This document shows, one piece after another, positions 9,516-17,217 of a stretch of 64,000 bases of DNA. How positions within the stretch are numbered: position 1 is the first letter of the stretch; each line of letters starts with the position of its first letter. The notes beneath the pieces were generated by a model that saw nothing but the letters and a program-made list of their open reading frames with translations, was not told the DNA's origin and made no database searches. The stretch spans positions 496,001-560,000 of the forward strand of contig CAWHDV010000002.1 in the NCBI GenBank assembly GCA_963828185.1, written 5' to 3'. This DNA is from Rhodoblastus sp963828185 (GTDB lineage Bacteria > Pseudomonadota > Alphaproteobacteria > Rhizobiales > Beijerinckiaceae). Made by a program: the position numbers and the translations under genes.

Positions 9516-9854
9516 CTATAGCGCCGCCCGGTCCGTTTCGCCGGTGCGGATGCGATAAACGCGCTCCAGATCCGTGACGAAAATCTTGCCGTCTCCCACT
9601 TCGCCCGTGCGCGCCACGCGCAGGATCGTTTCAACCACCGTATCAACGCGGTCGGCGGGCACGGCAATTTCGATTTTGACTTTCGGAATCATGTTGATGA
9701 CGTATTCGGCGCCGCGATATATTTCCTTGTGCCCCTTCTGCCGGCCATAGCCCTGGACTTCGCTTGCGGTCAGCCCGGCTACCTCCGCCTTCGACAAAGC
9801 GGTTTGCAGCTCCTCCAGCTTGAAAGGCTTGATGATGGCGACGACGAGCTTCAA
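9516..9854 (-). CDS. glnK: Nitrogen regulatory protein P-II (GlnK)
   Basis: Small trimeric PII signalling protein (112 aa) that senses 2-oxoglutarate, ATP and ADP and regulates AmtB. The T-loop is intact with Tyr51 (the uridylylation site) in the segment IYRGAEY; the C-terminal signature VGDGKIFV is also present. The N-terminus must be KLVVAIIKPFKL, so the start codon is TTG at 9852-9854, preceded by a strong GGGAGGGG. It is first in the operon with amtB. GlnB is the alternative name, but linkage to amtB favours GlnK. Confidence 0.95.
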   Translation of the reverse strand: MKLVVAIIKPFKLEELQTALSKAEVAGLTASEVQGYGRQKGHKEIYRGAEYVINMIPKVKIEIAVPADRVDTVVETILRVARTGEVGDGKIFVTDLERVYRIRTGETDRAAL

Positions 9855-9991
9855 GGACCCCTCCCGCTAAAAGGTCAAGTCTTCGCTCTTATATGCCTTG
9901 CACTCAACAATCGTATCAAATCATGCATAAATATTCAACATTTATTCGATAAGCCTAAAATAAGCACAAATATGAGCAATCTATTCTTGAA
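9855..9991 (-). promoter_or_regulatory. AT-rich leader/promoter region of glnK-amtB
   Basis: The 137 bases upstream of glnK are far more AT-rich than the neighbouring genes (around 9885-9975) and end in the GGGAGGGG ribosome site. They must contain the operon promoter. A canonical TGGCAC-N5-TTGCA sigma-54 element could not be seen on the minus strand, so the exact promoter type is left open. Confidence 0.4.
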
Positions 9992-10210
9992 CTATGCAGA
10001 TTTTTCCGGGAAATAGGCGCTCCTGGCCTGGGCTGGCGTCAGATAAAAGCGCTCGCCTTCGCTATAGGCGGCGTTGCCGGCTATCACCTCGAACTCGTAG
10101 AGATCGCCGCCGGAAGCCTTCCTGCCGTGCGAAAAAACGCATTTCGGCAATCCCGACGCCCCCGGGCGTCGCTGATAGGTCCGCCGACCGTCGCTTGCGC
10201 CGATCTTCAT
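9992..10210 (-). CDS. Small hypothetical protein (72 aa) divergent from LysR regulator
   Basis: Short gene starting at ATG 10210 with an excellent GGGAGG ribosome site eight bases upstream. The product is soluble, without signal or membrane segment, with central pattern DLYEFEVIAGNAAYSEGER followed by FYLTPAQARSAYF. No family was recognised. The same frame is open upstream to 10474, but that part overlaps the divergent lysR gene and has no coding character. The position head-to-head with a LysR regulator suggests it is the regulator's target, by analogy with most divergent LysR pairs. Confidence 0.6.
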   Translation of the reverse strand: MKIGASDGRRTYQRRPGASGLPKCVFSHGRKASGGDLYEFEVIAGNAAYSEGERFYLTPAQARSAYFPEKSA

Positions 10211-10282
10211 CTTCGCCTCCCTCGCGTCTGCGCCATCTATCGGTCGATCGCCGCGCGAAATCCAATTGTCGTTTCCGATGAC

Positions 10283-10303
10283 ATGATGCAATTTATGCAT
10301 CAT
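10283..10303. promoter_or_regulatory. Perfect palindrome with LysR-type T-N11-A core, over the lysR start codon
   Basis: The 21-base stretch is an 8-base inverted repeat (ATGATGCA / TGCATCAT) around the spacer ATTTA. Its inner part TGCA-N5-TGCA fits the T-N11-A core of LysR operators. The right arm runs into the regulator's ATG (10302). The site lies between the divergent 72-residue gene and lysR, so it could serve autoregulation and control of the neighbour. Seen directly; the operator role is inference. Confidence 0.55.
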
Positions 10304-11138
10304 GGAGCTGCAGTGGATCGACGATTTCCTCGCCTTGTGCCAGACGCGCAATTTTACGCGCGCTGCGGAGGCCCGTTGCACGACGCAGTCCGCGTATAGC
10401 CGGCGCGTGCAAAAACTGGAGGAATGGCTGGGCGCCCCGCTATTTGACCGCGAACAGCGTCCGGTGCGCCTCACCCCCGCCGGCGAGGCGTTCTACGCCC
10501 GCGCGCATCGCTTGCGCGACGACATGTTCGACGCCCGCCGCGCGGTCCTGAGCGCTTCCAGCCACTTCCGAAAATCCCTGCGCATCTACACCACCAACAC
10601 GCTGGCGGCGAATTTCCTGCCTGCGTGGCTGATCGAGAACAGGCATGAAAACTACTCGCTGATCGTCGCCTCCATCTCCGGTTGCCTCGAAGCGGTGCGG
10701 CGCGGGCATGCCGATATCGGCCTGATCCCGCATTTTGAAGAGGACGCTCCCCTTGCCGGCGTGTCGACCGAGCGCATCGGCCGCGACCGCCTGGTGCTCG
10801 TTGCAAGCCCGACCCGGAAACGTCCGGTGCGGCTGGCGCAGGACAAGCTCGTGGGGCCGGTGATGGTCTATACGCCCGGCACCACCTATGGCGCACGGAT
10901 CGCCGCCATGCTCGCCCGCCGCCATATCCGGATCGACGATCAGCCGGTTTGCGAGAGCGCTTCGGCCGAGGCTCTGCTCGCACAGGTCAAGGCGGGGCTG
11001 GGCGCGGCCTGGATTCCCGAACTGCTGCTGGGCGGCGCTGATCTGGAGCGATGCCCCGCGCCGGATTTCTTCGATATTCCCTACGAGATATTATTGCTGA
11101 AAGCGCCGCCGCCGGGACAGGCCGCCGAGACGGCCTGA
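10302..11138 (+). CDS. LysR family transcriptional regulator
   Basis: DNA-binding regulator of 278 residues. The N-terminal winged helix-turn-helix (residues ~3-60) has the family pattern FTRAAEARCTTQSAYSRRVQ-LE-LG-LFDR. The rest is a periplasmic-binding-like ligand domain, slightly shorter than the typical ~300 residues. The start at ATG 10302 follows the canonical M-E-L-Q-W-I-D-D-F-L opening. It is transcribed away from the 72-residue gene and sits under a palindrome that may be its own operator. The ligand is unknown. It ends 22 bases before the opgH stop on the opposite strand. Confidence 0.9.
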   Translation: MELQWIDDFLALCQTRNFTRAAEARCTTQSAYSRRVQKLEEWLGAPLFDREQRPVRLTPAGEAFYARAHRLRDDMFDARRAVLSASSHFRKSLRIYTTNTLAANFLPAWLIENRHENYSLIVASISGCLEAVRRGHADIGLIPHFEEDAPLAGVSTERIGRDRLVLVASPTRKRPVRLAQDKLVGPVMVYTPGTTYGARIAAMLARRHIRIDDQPVCESASAEALLAQVKAGLGAAWIPELLLGGADLERCPAPDFFDIPYEILLLKAPPPGQAAETA

Positions 11139-11160
11139 TCTCAGCCGGGGCATTCGCAGA

Positions 11161-13058
11161 TCAGCGCATTCGGCGCCGGCGCGCCGCAGGCTGGGATGCG
11201 AGCAGACAGCGCATGGCTCGACGACAACAGGCTCGATGAGAACAGGCTTGCTGAGAAAGGGCTTGGCTGAGAAAGGGCTTGGCGAGAAAGGGGTTGGCGA
11301 GAACGCCTTGCGAGCGGCGAAGGTCACGCAAAATCGCCGGCTCGTCGAGCTCTTCCGGGCTTGCGCAAAGGCCCAGGCGCGCCAAAAAAAGCCCGAAACG
11401 CGGCGAAGCCGTCGCCATGGCGAAGGGGGCGGCGACAACATGGCCTGCCGTCAGCGGCAAAGACCAGAGTATGAGCGAAGGCGCCCGGAAAACCCCAAGG
11501 GCGACAATCGCCAGGCCAGACGCAAGATGCGGCCAGAACGCAAGGGCCGCGGATCGCCAACCGAGCGAATGCGCGTCGCGCGACTGGCCGTTCCACCCTG
11601 TCGTCCGGCCAAACAACATGCCGAGCAAGGCGAGACTGGCGCTCAGCGACGTCACGGCGTCGATGATGAGGGAGCTGAAGATTTCCACGACGGCGCCGGC
11701 GGCGAAACGCCACGCCCCGCCATGGCGCGCCACCCCGCCCTTTGTCATCGCGACATCGAGCAGGCCGGTCAATTTGGGGCCCAGTCCCGAAACCAGGAAC
11801 AGCCCGTAAAGCCAGGCCGCGGAATGGCCGGGAAGCGCGGCGGGGCCCGCGCCCGCCAGCGCCAGCGATGCGACCAGCGCGATCATCGCGGTCGAGGCCG
11901 GCGCCGTCAACGCCATGGCGATGGCGATGGCCAGTTGCAGCCGGCTCAAAGGCAGGAGGCCCGGCGTGCGCAGCAATCGCAGATATTGCAGGTTGCCCTG
12001 GCGCCAGCGCAGGTCCCGGCTCTGGAAATCGACCAGGGTCGGCGGATTGTCTTCGTAGCTGCCGCATTCGACCGGCAAGACACGCACCTCGAATCCGGCG
12101 CGCCGCATCAGCACCGCCTCGAACTGGTCATGCGACAGGATGTGCCGCCCGCCGGGAAGCGTCGGCAATTGGCAATGGCGCATGAACGGCGCGACGCGGA
12201 CCAGCGCATTATGTCCCCAGTAGGGGCCGCAATCGCCCATCCACCACGCCGCGCCCAGCGTGAAGGTCCGCATTCCCTGCCGCATGCCAAACTGGAAGAT
12301 GCGCGCGAAAGCCGATGTCGCCGGCGCGCCAACGACGAGGCTTTGCAGGATGCCGAGGCGCGGATGGGCCGATGCGACGCGCACGAGACGCAGGATCGTC
12401 GCGCCGTCCATCAGGCTGTCCGCGTCGAGCGTCGCCATGAATTCGAACCGCTCGCCCCAGCGCTCGCAGAAGTCGCGAATATTGCCGGCCTTGTAGCCGG
12501 TGTTTTCCATCCGGCGGCGATAATGCAGTTTTTTCGCGCCGGCCCGGTCGCTGTCGCGCCAGCTTCGATCTGCGACTCCTCCTGAGCGGCGACGATTACA
12601 TCGTCGCTGTCGCTCAGCACGAACCACTCGAACAACTCGCCATGGGCTGTCGCGTCGACGCTCGCCTTCATCGCCCGCATGCGGGCGAAGGCGCGGGCGG
12701 GATCCTCGTTGCGAAGCGTCATGAGCATCGCCGTGCGCGCGGTGGGCGGCTCGGTCGGGTCGTCATCCGCGAATGGCGCCGCTTGCGCCAGTCCGTCGCG
12801 ATGGAATTGCAGCAGCCAGAAACCGATCAGACCGTTGCAGAACCCCAGCAGGCTCCACGGAAGGGCTACGGCGAAGGCGAGAAGGATGGCGCAATCGATC
12901 GCCAGCTGCGCCGGGCCATCGCCGCCATGCGCCAGGATCATCGCGAGCCACGACAGCATCGCCAGATAGAGGCAGAGCGCGGCGCCCAGGGCGAATTTTC
13001 GGCGCAGGCCGAGTTCGTGAAAAGTTTGCAGGCCGGCAGGAGTTTGTCGAGGCTTCAA
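11161..13058 (-). CDS. opgH: OpgH/MdoH glucan biosynthesis glucosyltransferase, frameshifted near 12560
   Basis: Membrane GT2 enzyme making the backbone of osmoregulated periplasmic glucans. The N-terminal ORF (12.5-13.06 kb) has two membrane helices, then TLRNEDP and FVLSDSDD. The C-terminal ORF (to 11161) continues with KLHYRRR, KAGNIRDFC, LDADSLM and HDQFEA, then the C-terminal helices. The two frames join exactly if one base is restored near 12560, so the gene is interrupted by a single-base shift. The start is TTG at 13058, where the protein sequence becomes plausible. The extreme C-terminus is an unusual low-complexity tail encoded by a ~15-base tandem repeat. No opgG is seen nearby. 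Confidence 0.85.
11231..11310. repeat. Degenerate ~15-base tandem repeat in the 3' end of opgH
   Basis: About five imperfect copies of GCTTGGC(T)GAGAAAGG lie head to tail. Unit lengths alternate between 15 and 16 bases, so successive copies change reading frame. On the minus strand they encode the repetitive tail containing NPFLAKPFLSQALSQ. Likely replication slippage; the last part of OpgH is probably variable between strains. Confidence 0.7.
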
Positions 13059-13120
13059 ATCGAACCTTTCGGGTTAACGGGGATTGAGTGATTTGCGGCA
13101 GTGCAGCCAGAGGCGTAGCC

Positions 13121-14143
13121 ATGGCGATCGGGGAAGAACCAGAAAAGATTGGCCATAGAAAGGCATGCGCGCTGTGGTTTGATGGACCGCGCGCCGCGTC
13201 GGTGCGGGAGGAGGCCCTGCCGCGGCCGGCCAGCGGCGAGGCGCTGGTCGCCATGCTGTGGAGCGGCGTCAGCCGCGGCACCGAGCGCGTGGTGTTCGAG
13301 GGACGCGCGCCCAAATCCCTGTTCGGCTCCATGCGCGCGCCGATGCAGCGGGGCGAGTTCCCGTTTCCCGTCAAATACGGCTATTGCGCGGTCGGGCGCG
13401 TCCTGACCGGCCCGAACGATCTGGTTGAAAAGGCGGTTTTCTGTCTTCACCCGCACCAGGATTTCTTCGTCGCGCCGCTGGCCGCGCTTTTCCTCATTCC
13501 CGACACGATACCACCGCGCCGGGCGGTCCTGGCGGCCAATATGGAGACGGCGCTGAACGGCGTGTGGGATTCGGGCGCCGGCCCCGGCGATCGGATCGTC
13601 GTCATCGGCGGCGGCGTGATCGGCCTGCTCGTCGCGGGCCTCGCCGCGCGCCTGCCGGGCAGCGACGTGCTGGTGGTCGATCGCGATTGTTCGCGGGCGC
13701 CGGTGGCGCAGCGGCTCGGCGCGCGCTTCGCCGAGGCGGCCTCGTTCAAGACCGGTTTTCAAGAGGGAGCGGACGTGGTGTTCCACGCCAGCGCTTCGCA
13801 AGAGGGGTTGGAGCTCGCGCTGGCTTGCGCCGGCTTCGAGGCCAATATCGTCGATCTCAGCTGGTATGGAGCTACACCTGTCGCGCTCCCGCTCGGCGAG
13901 GCCTTCCACGCCAACCGATTGCGCCTGATTTCCTCGCAGGTTGGCGCCGTGGCGGCCTCGCGGCGGCCGCGCTGGCCGCTGGCGCGACGTCTCGCCAAGG
14001 CCATCGAGCTTCTGGCCGACGAGCGTTTTGACGCCCTGATCACCGAGGAACTGGCTTTCGCCGATCTGGCCGAAAGCATGGCGCGGCTGCTCGCGCCCGG
14101 CGCGCCGGGTCTCGCGACCGCCGTGCGCTATGGTTCGTTCTAA
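13121..14143 (+). CDS. MDR-family dehydrogenase (zinc-type alcohol dehydrogenase-like)
   Basis: Medium-chain dehydrogenase/reductase of ~340 residues. The N-terminal GroES-like part contains SGVSRGTERVVFEGR, a motif shared with BchC-like dehydrogenases. The Rossmann fold carries the nucleotide motif VIGGGVIGLLVAG near residue 170. Typical catalytic-zinc cysteines are not evident. Start is ATG 13121; a GTG at 13088 would add eleven residues. It is divergent from opgH and begins the plus-strand cluster with the PTPS-like gene 11 bases downstream. Probably oxidises or reduces an alcohol/ketone in the product made by this cluster; the substrate is unknown. Confidence 0.82.
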   Translation: MAIGEEPEKIGHRKACALWFDGPRAASVREEALPRPASGEALVAMLWSGVSRGTERVVFEGRAPKSLFGSMRAPMQRGEFPFPVKYGYCAVGRVLTGPNDLVEKAVFCLHPHQDFFVAPLAALFLIPDTIPPRRAVLAANMETALNGVWDSGAGPGDRIVVIGGGVIGLLVAGLAARLPGSDVLVVDRDCSRAPVAQRLGARFAEAASFKTGFQEGADVVFHASASQEGLELALACAGFEANIVDLSWYGATPVALPLGEAFHANRLRLISSQVGAVAASRRPRWPLARRLAKAIELLADERFDALITEELAFADLAESMARLLAPGAPGLATAVRYGSF

Positions 14144-14154
14144 GGGAGACGCAA

Positions 14155-14559
14155 ATGTATGCGGTGGAGGTGCGGGAGCACATCATGATCGCGCACAGCT
14201 TTCGCGGCGAGCTGTTCGGTCCGGCGCAGCGGCTGCATGGCGCGACCTTCATCGTTGACGTGGCGTTTTTCCGCGACCGGCTGACGCCGGAAGGCGTCGT
14301 CGTCGACATCGGCCGCGCCCACGACGCCTTGAAGACGATTCTGGCCCCGCTCGATTACCGCAATCTCGACGAGGTCGAAGTTTTGCGCGGCAAGCAGACC
14401 ACGACGGAATTTCTTGCGCGCCATATTTTCGACGCGATGGCCGAAGCGATCGGCGCCGGCGCGCTTGGGCCGGGGGCATCGAGCATCGACCGGCTGCGCG
14501 TGACCTTGCGGGAATCGCATGTCGCGCGCGCCTGGTTCGAAGCGGCGCTCGCCAGATGA
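14155..14559 (+). CDS. Divergent 6-pyruvoyl-tetrahydropterin synthase / QueD-like protein
   Basis: Belongs to the PTPS/QueD fold (134 aa): the opening EVREHIMIAHSF, the LHG motif, VVVDIGRAHDAL, and TTTEFLARHIF all align by pattern. Several active-site positions differ. The catalytic Cys four residues before His28 is Ala24. The second His of the HGH zinc motif is Ala30. The catalytic His of the LDH motif is Tyr68. His14, His28 and the Glu in TTTE remain. It therefore may not carry out the classic dihydroneopterin triphosphate reaction. Its stop overlaps the next gene's start by four bases (ATGA). Alternatively it binds a pterin or acts on another substrate. Confidence 0.85.
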   Translation: MYAVEVREHIMIAHSFRGELFGPAQRLHGATFIVDVAFFRDRLTPEGVVVDIGRAHDALKTILAPLDYRNLDEVEVLRGKQTTTEFLARHIFDAMAEAIGAGALGPGASSIDRLRVTLRESHVARAWFEAALAR

Positions 14560-15614
14560 CGCGCGTCATCATGGCGTTTCCGGGCGACTTGTCGGCGCAG
14601 AGCGGCGGCTATGCCTATGACCGACGCATTGTCGCAGGCTTGAACGATCTCGGCCTCGAAACCATTCCGCTGTCCCTGCCCGGCGCCTTCCCGCATCCGG
14701 GCGAGGCGGAGGTCGCCTTTGCCGTGCAGGCGATCCGGCAAAGCCTGCGACAGGGCGACATCGTGCTCGCCGACGGGTTGGCGCTTGGCGCAATGTCGCC
14801 GGCCGCCATCGAGGCGATCGGGGCGTCGGTCATCGCGCTCTGCCATCATCCGCTGGCGTTGGAGGCGGGGCTTGCGCCCAAGCGGCGGCGCTTCCTGCGC
14901 GACTCGGAACAACAAGCGCTCGCGGCGGCGGCGCACGTCATCGTCACGAGCTCGCACACCAGGGCGATCCTGATGCGCGATTATTCCGTCGGCAAAGAGA
15001 AGATTTCGGTCGCCGTTCCCGGCGCGGATAGCGCATCCCGCGCATCGGGGTCGCGCGGCCCGACGACAGAGCTGCTGGCCGTCGGCGCCATCATTCCACG
15101 CAAGGCTTACGATGTCCTCGCGCGGGCGCTGTCTCAACTCAAAAACCTCGACTGGCGGCTGCGGATCGTCGGCGACGCCGACGCATCGCCTGCGACGGTG
15201 ACGGCGCTGTCGCGACTGATCGAGGCCGAGGCGTTGTCAAACCGGATCACGCTGCTTGGCGGCCTCCGCGACCGCGAGCTCGAAAAAATCTTCGCGACCA
15301 GCGACCTGTTTGTTTCGGCCTCGCTGTTTGAGGGTTACGGCATGGCGCTGGCCGAAGCGATGGCGCGCGGCCTGCCGATTGTCATGTCGACCGGCGGCGC
15401 CGCCGGCGACGTCGCGCCCGATGAGGCGGCCCTGAAAGTCGGTCCCGGCGATTGCGGCGCCCTGGGCGCCGCGCTCCGTGCAGCCATCACCGACCGCGCC
15501 TTGCGCCAAAAACTTGCGGAGGCGTCATGGCGGGCGGGCCAGACCCTGCCGGGTTGGCCGGACGCGGCGAAGATCGTGGCGCAAGCGGCGCAGAGACTGG
15601 CGGCCCTGGCATGA
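14556..15614 (+). CDS. Glycosyltransferase family 4 protein of the pterin-like cluster
   Basis: GT-B fold retaining glycosyltransferase (352 aa) with an N-terminal acceptor domain containing SGGYAYDRRIV and a C-terminal nucleotide-sugar domain. The E-x7-E motif lies in ASLFEGYGMALAEA, followed by the Gly-rich loop STGGAAGDV. It has no membrane helices or signal, so it acts in the cytosol on a soluble acceptor or at the membrane surface. Coupled by ATGA overlaps both to the PTPS-like gene upstream and to the methyltransferase downstream, which ties its job to the small molecule of this cluster rather than to polysaccharide. Confidence 0.88.
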   Translation: MTRVIMAFPGDLSAQSGGYAYDRRIVAGLNDLGLETIPLSLPGAFPHPGEAEVAFAVQAIRQSLRQGDIVLADGLALGAMSPAAIEAIGASVIALCHHPLALEAGLAPKRRRFLRDSEQQALAAAAHVIVTSSHTRAILMRDYSVGKEKISVAVPGADSASRASGSRGPTTELLAVGAIIPRKAYDVLARALSQLKNLDWRLRIVGDADASPATVTALSRLIEAEALSNRITLLGGLRDRELEKIFATSDLFVSASLFEGYGMALAEAMARGLPIVMSTGGAAGDVAPDEAALKVGPGDCGALGAALRAAITDRALRQKLAEASWRAGQTLPGWPDAAKIVAQAAQRLAALA

Positions 15615-16459
15615 ACGCGTTTTCCGAGCAATGGCTCAGCCTGCGCGAAAACGCCGACGATCGCGCGCGCGACCGCGGGCTTCGCGACGCTGTCGGGCAA
15701 ACCTTCGCCGGAAAGTCCGAAATGCGGATCGTCGATCTGGCTTGCGGCGCCGGCGCCAATCTGCGGGGACTGGCGCCGGTCCTGCCCGCGCGGCAGCATT
15801 GGCTGCTGGTCGATTGCGATCGCGCCCTGCTGGTCGACGCCAGAAAGCGGCTCGCGCAATGGGCCGATTCCGTCGAACACGATGATCCCCTGGTCGTGAC
15901 CCGGCAGCGACGCCGCATCGAAATCACCTTTTTGCAAGCGGATCTGGCGGCCGATCTGGCCTGCCTTGCTCCTCCGCTTGACCTGGTCGCCTGCTCGGCT
16001 TTTTTCGACCTGGTCTCGACCGCCTGGATCGACCGCCTTTGCGCCGATCTTGCGCGGAAAAACTTGCCGCTCTATGCCTGCCTGACCTATTCGGGCGAGC
16101 AGGACTGGCGGCCTCCGCATCCCCTCGACGGAGAGGTTTTGCGCGCTTTTCATCTGCACCAGGCCAGCGACAAGGGGTTTGGCCGCGCGGCGGGACCCGA
16201 TGGCGGCGAAGTGTTGCGGAAAGCGCTCGAGGCGCGCGCCTTCGATGTCGTGACGGCGCCGAGCCCCTGGCGGCTTGGCGCGGGCGACGCGCGGCTGATT
16301 CGGTCGCTGGCCGGGTCGATCGCGCAAGCTGTGACGCAAACGGCGCTGGCGCCGGCGGAAAACATCGAGGCGTGGCGGCAAGCGCGGCAGGAGGCGTCCG
16401 GCTGCGACATCGGCCATGTCGATCTTTTCGCGCGACCGGGCGAATTTCCCGTCACCTGA
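15611..16459 (+). CDS. Class I SAM-dependent methyltransferase of the pterin-like cluster
   Basis: Methyltransferase of 282 residues; the SAM-binding motif I is IVDLACGAGANLRGL (about residues 37-50), followed by the acidic-strand end LLVDCDRALL. The start at ATG 15611 overlaps the glycosyltransferase stop by four bases; the longer frame from 15452 is rejected because it lies inside that gene. The 3' end overlaps the end of the convergent RibD-like gene by eight bases. Substrate unknown; likely a tailoring step on the glycosylated product. Confidence 0.88.
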   Translation: MNAFSEQWLSLRENADDRARDRGLRDAVGQTFAGKSEMRIVDLACGAGANLRGLAPVLPARQHWLLVDCDRALLVDARKRLAQWADSVEHDDPLVVTRQRRRIEITFLQADLAADLACLAPPLDLVACSAFFDLVSTAWIDRLCADLARKNLPLYACLTYSGEQDWRPPHPLDGEVLRAFHLHQASDKGFGRAAGPDGGEVLRKALEARAFDVVTAPSPWRLGAGDARLIRSLAGSIAQAVTQTALAPAENIEAWRQARQEASGCDIGHVDLFARPGEFPVT

Positions 16460-17141
16460 AACCGCGCCGGAGATCGCAATCGAACAGGATATCGCCGCCG
16501 CCGAGAAGGTGGATTTCCGCGCGAGGGCGCAGCGCCATTTCGAGCTTGGCGATGGCCGACAGCTCGAAGCCGGTGCGCCCCGAACCGATGATGACAGGCG
16601 AGATCAGCACATGCAGCCGATCGACGCAGCCGGCCTCGATGAATCCGGCGATGGTTTTAGGGCCGCCTTCGATGAGCAGGCGGCGATGGCCGCGCGCGAA
16701 CAGGGCCGCGACAATGGCCGGCGGCGATATCCGCCCGTCGCAGGCGTCAAGCCGGACAAGCTCCGCGTCAACAGAGGCGCGGCAAGGCGCTGCGCTGACC
16801 AGCAGCCGCGCCGCGCCGTCGCGGGCGAGCCATCGGCCGCCGCAACCGAGGCGCCCGCGCGGATCGATCGCCACGCGCGCCGGATTGGCGCCGGCGACCC
16901 TGCGCACCGTCAGGCGGGGATCGTCCGCGACAACGGTGCCCGCCCCGACGACCACCGCGTCGACATGCGCGCGAATGCGGTGCAGATGATCGAGCGCCGC
17001 ATCGCCGTTGATGCCGCGCGACTCGCCGCTGGCCGTCGCCACCCTGCCGTCGAGCGATTGGCCGATTTGCGCCACGACAAACGGCCGGTCCGGCGTGGCG
17101 GCGGCAAACGGAGCGAAGGGATCACGCATACCTGTGGTCAT
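16452..17141 (-). CDS. RibD-type reductase (RibD C-terminal / dihydrofolate-reductase-like domain)
   Basis: Stand-alone reductase of ~229 residues with the RibD_C pattern: FVVAQIGQSLDGRVA, GINGDAALDHLHRIRA, DAVVVGAGTVVADDPRLTVR, LLIEGGP and PVIIG. There is no deaminase domain, so it is not a full riboflavin RibD. Such proteins reduce a pyrimidine- or pterin-like ribosyl intermediate with NADPH. It is on the opposite strand, end to end with the methyltransferase, but appears to belong to the same functional set. Start uncertain: ATG 17141 chosen, with 17174 and 17129 as alternatives. Confidence 0.82.
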   Translation of the reverse strand: MTTGMRDPFAPFAAATPDRPFVVAQIGQSLDGRVATASGESRGINGDAALDHLHRIRAHVDAVVVGAGTVVADDPRLTVRRVAGANPARVAIDPRGRLGCGGRWLARDGAARLLVSAAPCRASVDAELVRLDACDGRISPPAIVAALFARGHRRLLIEGGPKTIAGFIEAGCVDRLHVLISPVIIGSGRTGFELSAIAKLEMALRPRAEIHLLGGGDILFDCDLRRGFR

Positions 17142-17217
17142 CGCGGCGTTCCATCTGGTTGGGTGCAACCGCAACGGTTTGGCGCGCGAGAGGTTTCGTC
17201 GACGCTTCGAGCCTCCC

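Noticed and set aside
9855..9991. Sigma-54 promoter for glnK-amtB
   Set aside because: Expected biologically, but no TGGCAC-N5-TTGCA match with correct GG/GC spacing was visible.
11236..12585. Plus-strand frame starting in the opgH tandem repeat
   Set aside because: Arg/Gln-rich antisense frame; the repeat is better explained as the opgH 3' end.
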